From: QHWF01 sp036848175
Lineage (GTDB): Bacteria; Acidobacteriota; Vicinamibacteria; Vicinamibacterales; CAVVIG01
Assembly (NCBI GenBank): GCA_036848175.1
Contig: DAIUKO010000006.1
Span: 4,025-68,024, forward strand
Reading direction: 5' to 3'
Length of the DNA: 64,000 bases
Part shown: piece by piece, positions 62,725 through 64,000 of the stretch
How positions within the stretch are numbered: the first letter of the stretch is position 1
Layout of the letters: each line of letters opens with the position of its first letter
Program-made: the position numbers and the translations under genes
Notes under the pieces: generated by a model
What the model was told of the DNA's origin: nothing
The model's input: the letters and a program-made list of their open reading frames with translations, nothing else
The model's database searches: none

Positions 62725-64000
62725 CGCGGCACGCGACGATCCGCTTCACGGATACGGATCAAAAGCGATTCGCGAAACTGTCCGGCGACTTCAACCCGGT
62801 TCACCTCGACCGGGTGGCCGCACGTCGCGTGGTTGCGGGAGAGCCGATCGTCCACGGGATTCACCTCCTGTTGCGCGCCTTGGACGTCCACTTCAGCCGC
62901 ACTTCGCCGCCGGAACATGTGAGCGTCACCGCGACGTTTCTGCGGCCAGCGGTTCTCGAGGAGCCGATCCGCATCGAATCGAACGCCGACGGCACCGTCT
63001 CGATTCAGGCCGATGGCGACATCGACCTGGTCCTCGCGAAGATCAGCGCCCCGCGAGACGCAAAACCGCCGGCAAAGGGACGGAAACGAGACGCAGTGGA
63101 CACGGGGGATGGACGGCGATCAGAAGGACCGGCCGCGGGGACGATCGACCTCCGTCGCACCGTGCGGCCGAATCAAACGTTTCCACGCCTGGCGCGCGCG
63201 CTCGGATCGGATGTCGTCGCCGCGCTGGCTGGCGTCTCGAACATCGTCGGCATGGAATGTCCAGGCCGGGATTCTCTCCTGTCGGCAGTTCACCTCGAAC
63301 TGACGCGACACGCCCGCGCGTCGCGACTCGACTGGCGCGTGGCGCGTAGCGATGACCGCTTCGGGCTCGTACGGCTCGCGATTGCGAGTCCGGCCGTGAG
63401 TGGGACGGTCGACGCCTTCCGACGCCCGCAACCAGTGGCGCTTCCGACCATTGACGCAGCGACCGCACGAGTCGTCCCTGACGAGTTCGTCGGCCAACGC
63501 GCGTTAATCGTGGGCGGATCGCGCGGCCTGGGTGCGGCAACGGCGATGCTCCTGGCCGCCGGCGGCGCACTGCCGATCGTCACCTACGCGACTGGCGCCG
63601 ACGAAGCCGTGGCGCTGCGGCGCGATGCGCAGTCCGCGCATCGCTCGCTCGAGACGCTTCGGTTCGACGTCGCCAGTGACGACGTGAAGATCCTGGCTGA
63701 AGCCGCCGCCCGTTTCGGCGTCACACACCTGTACTATTACGCCACGCCGAGAATCTTCGCGCGCAGGCGTGAGCCGTTCGATGATGCGTTGTTCACGCGG
63801 TTTGCGGAATTCTATGTGACCGCGTTCGCGCGTGTGTGCGCCGCCGTCCGCGGCGCCGTCGCGTCGCTCGACGTGTTCTATCCGTCCTCGATCGCGGTGG
63901 AACAATCGGTCGCGGAGTTGACCGAGTACGCGGCCGCAAAGGCTGCCGGCGAATCCGTGTGCCGGCAGATGGATCGGCCGGCCGACGGACTGCGAATCGT
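62721..64000 (+). CDS. MaoC-like hydratase fused to SDR oxidoreductase (partial, runs off right edge)
   Basis: This gene begins with ATG 62721 (ATGA overlap with the GNAT stop) and stays open to the last base, about 426 residues seen. Residues 1-115 are a MaoC/hot-dog domain with the hydratase motif SGDFNPVHLD (D23, H28) and GEPIVHGIHLLLRALDV. A linker of low-complexity basic residues and a region of about 120 residues follow. The SDR domain starts about residue 260 (RALIVGGSRGLGAATAMLLAAGG), with a serine region VFYPSSIAVEQ and the catalytic Y-A-A-A-K near 402-406. Together the two domains could dehydrate and reduce a carrier-bound 3-hydroxyacyl group. It completes the ACP-FkbH-GNAT module. 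Confidence 0.88.
   Translation, partial: MTRHATIRFTDTDQKRFAKLSGDFNPVHLDRVAARRVVAGEPIVHGIHLLLRALDVHFSRTSPPEHVSVTATFLRPAVLEEPIRIESNADGTVSIQADGDIDLVLAKISAPRDAKPPAKGRKRDAVDTGDGRRSEGPAAGTIDLRRTVRPNQTFPRLARALGSDVVAALAGVSNIVGMECPGRDSLLSAVHLELTRHARASRLDWRVARSDDRFGLVRLAIASPAVSGTVDAFRRPQPVALPTIDAATARVVPDEFVGQRALIVGGSRGLGAATAMLLAAGGALPIVTYATGADEAVALRRDAQSAHRSLETLRFDVASDDVKILAEAAARFGVTHLYYYATPRIFARRREPFDDALFTRFAEFYVTAFARVCAAVRGAVASLDVFYPSSIAVEQSVAELTEYAAAKAAGESVCRQMDRPADGLRI

Overview
The window is GC-rich bacterial DNA, about two-thirds G+C by eye, and almost all of it is one surface-polysaccharide biosynthesis and export locus. No rRNA, tRNA, integrase, transposase or CRISPR array was found. Short palindromic and low-complexity repeats are present whose translations (PEPVEG, RPSTSSGR, NPQS and IPNPESQ-like peptides) I associate mainly with Acidobacteriota such as Vicinamibacteria, and with related GC-rich soil or metagenome genomes. 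That assignment is inference. A run of 100 N at 58261-58360 shows this is a scaffolded draft assembly.

Minus-strand train, 55363 down to 1. About 49 genes point the same way and most are joined by 1-4 nt stop/start overlaps, so they look like one very long translationally coupled transcription unit. Read in the direction of transcription:
(1) An SDR, a full-length transketolase, an aldehyde dehydrogenase and neuC-neuB-neuA (a CMP-nonulosonate pathway).
(2) A GT-B transferase, a GT87-like membrane protein, the ABC exporter wzm-wzt, and an amidotransferase of the AsnB type.
(3) A GT4, a polysaccharide deacetylase, an EPS-type winged-helix regulator with a Rossmann-like tail, and a large GT-C membrane protein.
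(4) SxtJ, DUF5989 and a NodU-type carbamoyltransferase.
(5) A methyltransferase-glycosyltransferase fusion whose linker is a tandem repeat, more GT4 and GT-C genes, a DUF4330/IPT-like anchored protein, and a second, unusually long Wzt followed directly by a methyltransferase with a coiled-coil tail. That pair resembles the WbdD-type chain-terminator system.
(6) A second AsnB, GT-C/GT2 sets with two paralogous membrane-anchored accessory proteins, and a CDP-paratose 2-epimerase-like SDR.
(7) A compact module of 2OG-Fe(II) oxygenase, amidohydrolase, ATP-grasp ligase, DmpG-like aldolase, Rossmann protein and beta-propeller, which looks like an uncharacterised glycan-decoration pathway.
(8) GT2, wecE, a PhyH oxygenase, a sugar epimerase, two paralogous membrane-winged-helix proteins, a HAD phosphatase, an APH-fold kinase and a split transketolase.

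Plus-strand arm, 55381 to 64000. Only 17 nt separate it from the minus-strand train. It holds a GT4, a GT-C protein, a repeat-rich region with the N gap, a GT2-DUF2304 pair, and a carrier-protein module (ACP, FkbH-like protein, GNAT, MaoC-SDR fusion). The last gene runs off the window.

Working model (inference): sugars are made and modified in the cytoplasm by amination, amidation, carbamoylation, methylation, acylation and nonulosonate synthesis. Chains are built by GT2/GT4/GT-B enzymes and exported by an ABC transporter. Polyprenyl-phosphate sugars made by the DPM-like GT2s feed the GT-C enzymes that decorate the glycan outside the membrane. No initiating phosphoglycosyltransferase, Wzx, Wzy or ligase is visible in the window.
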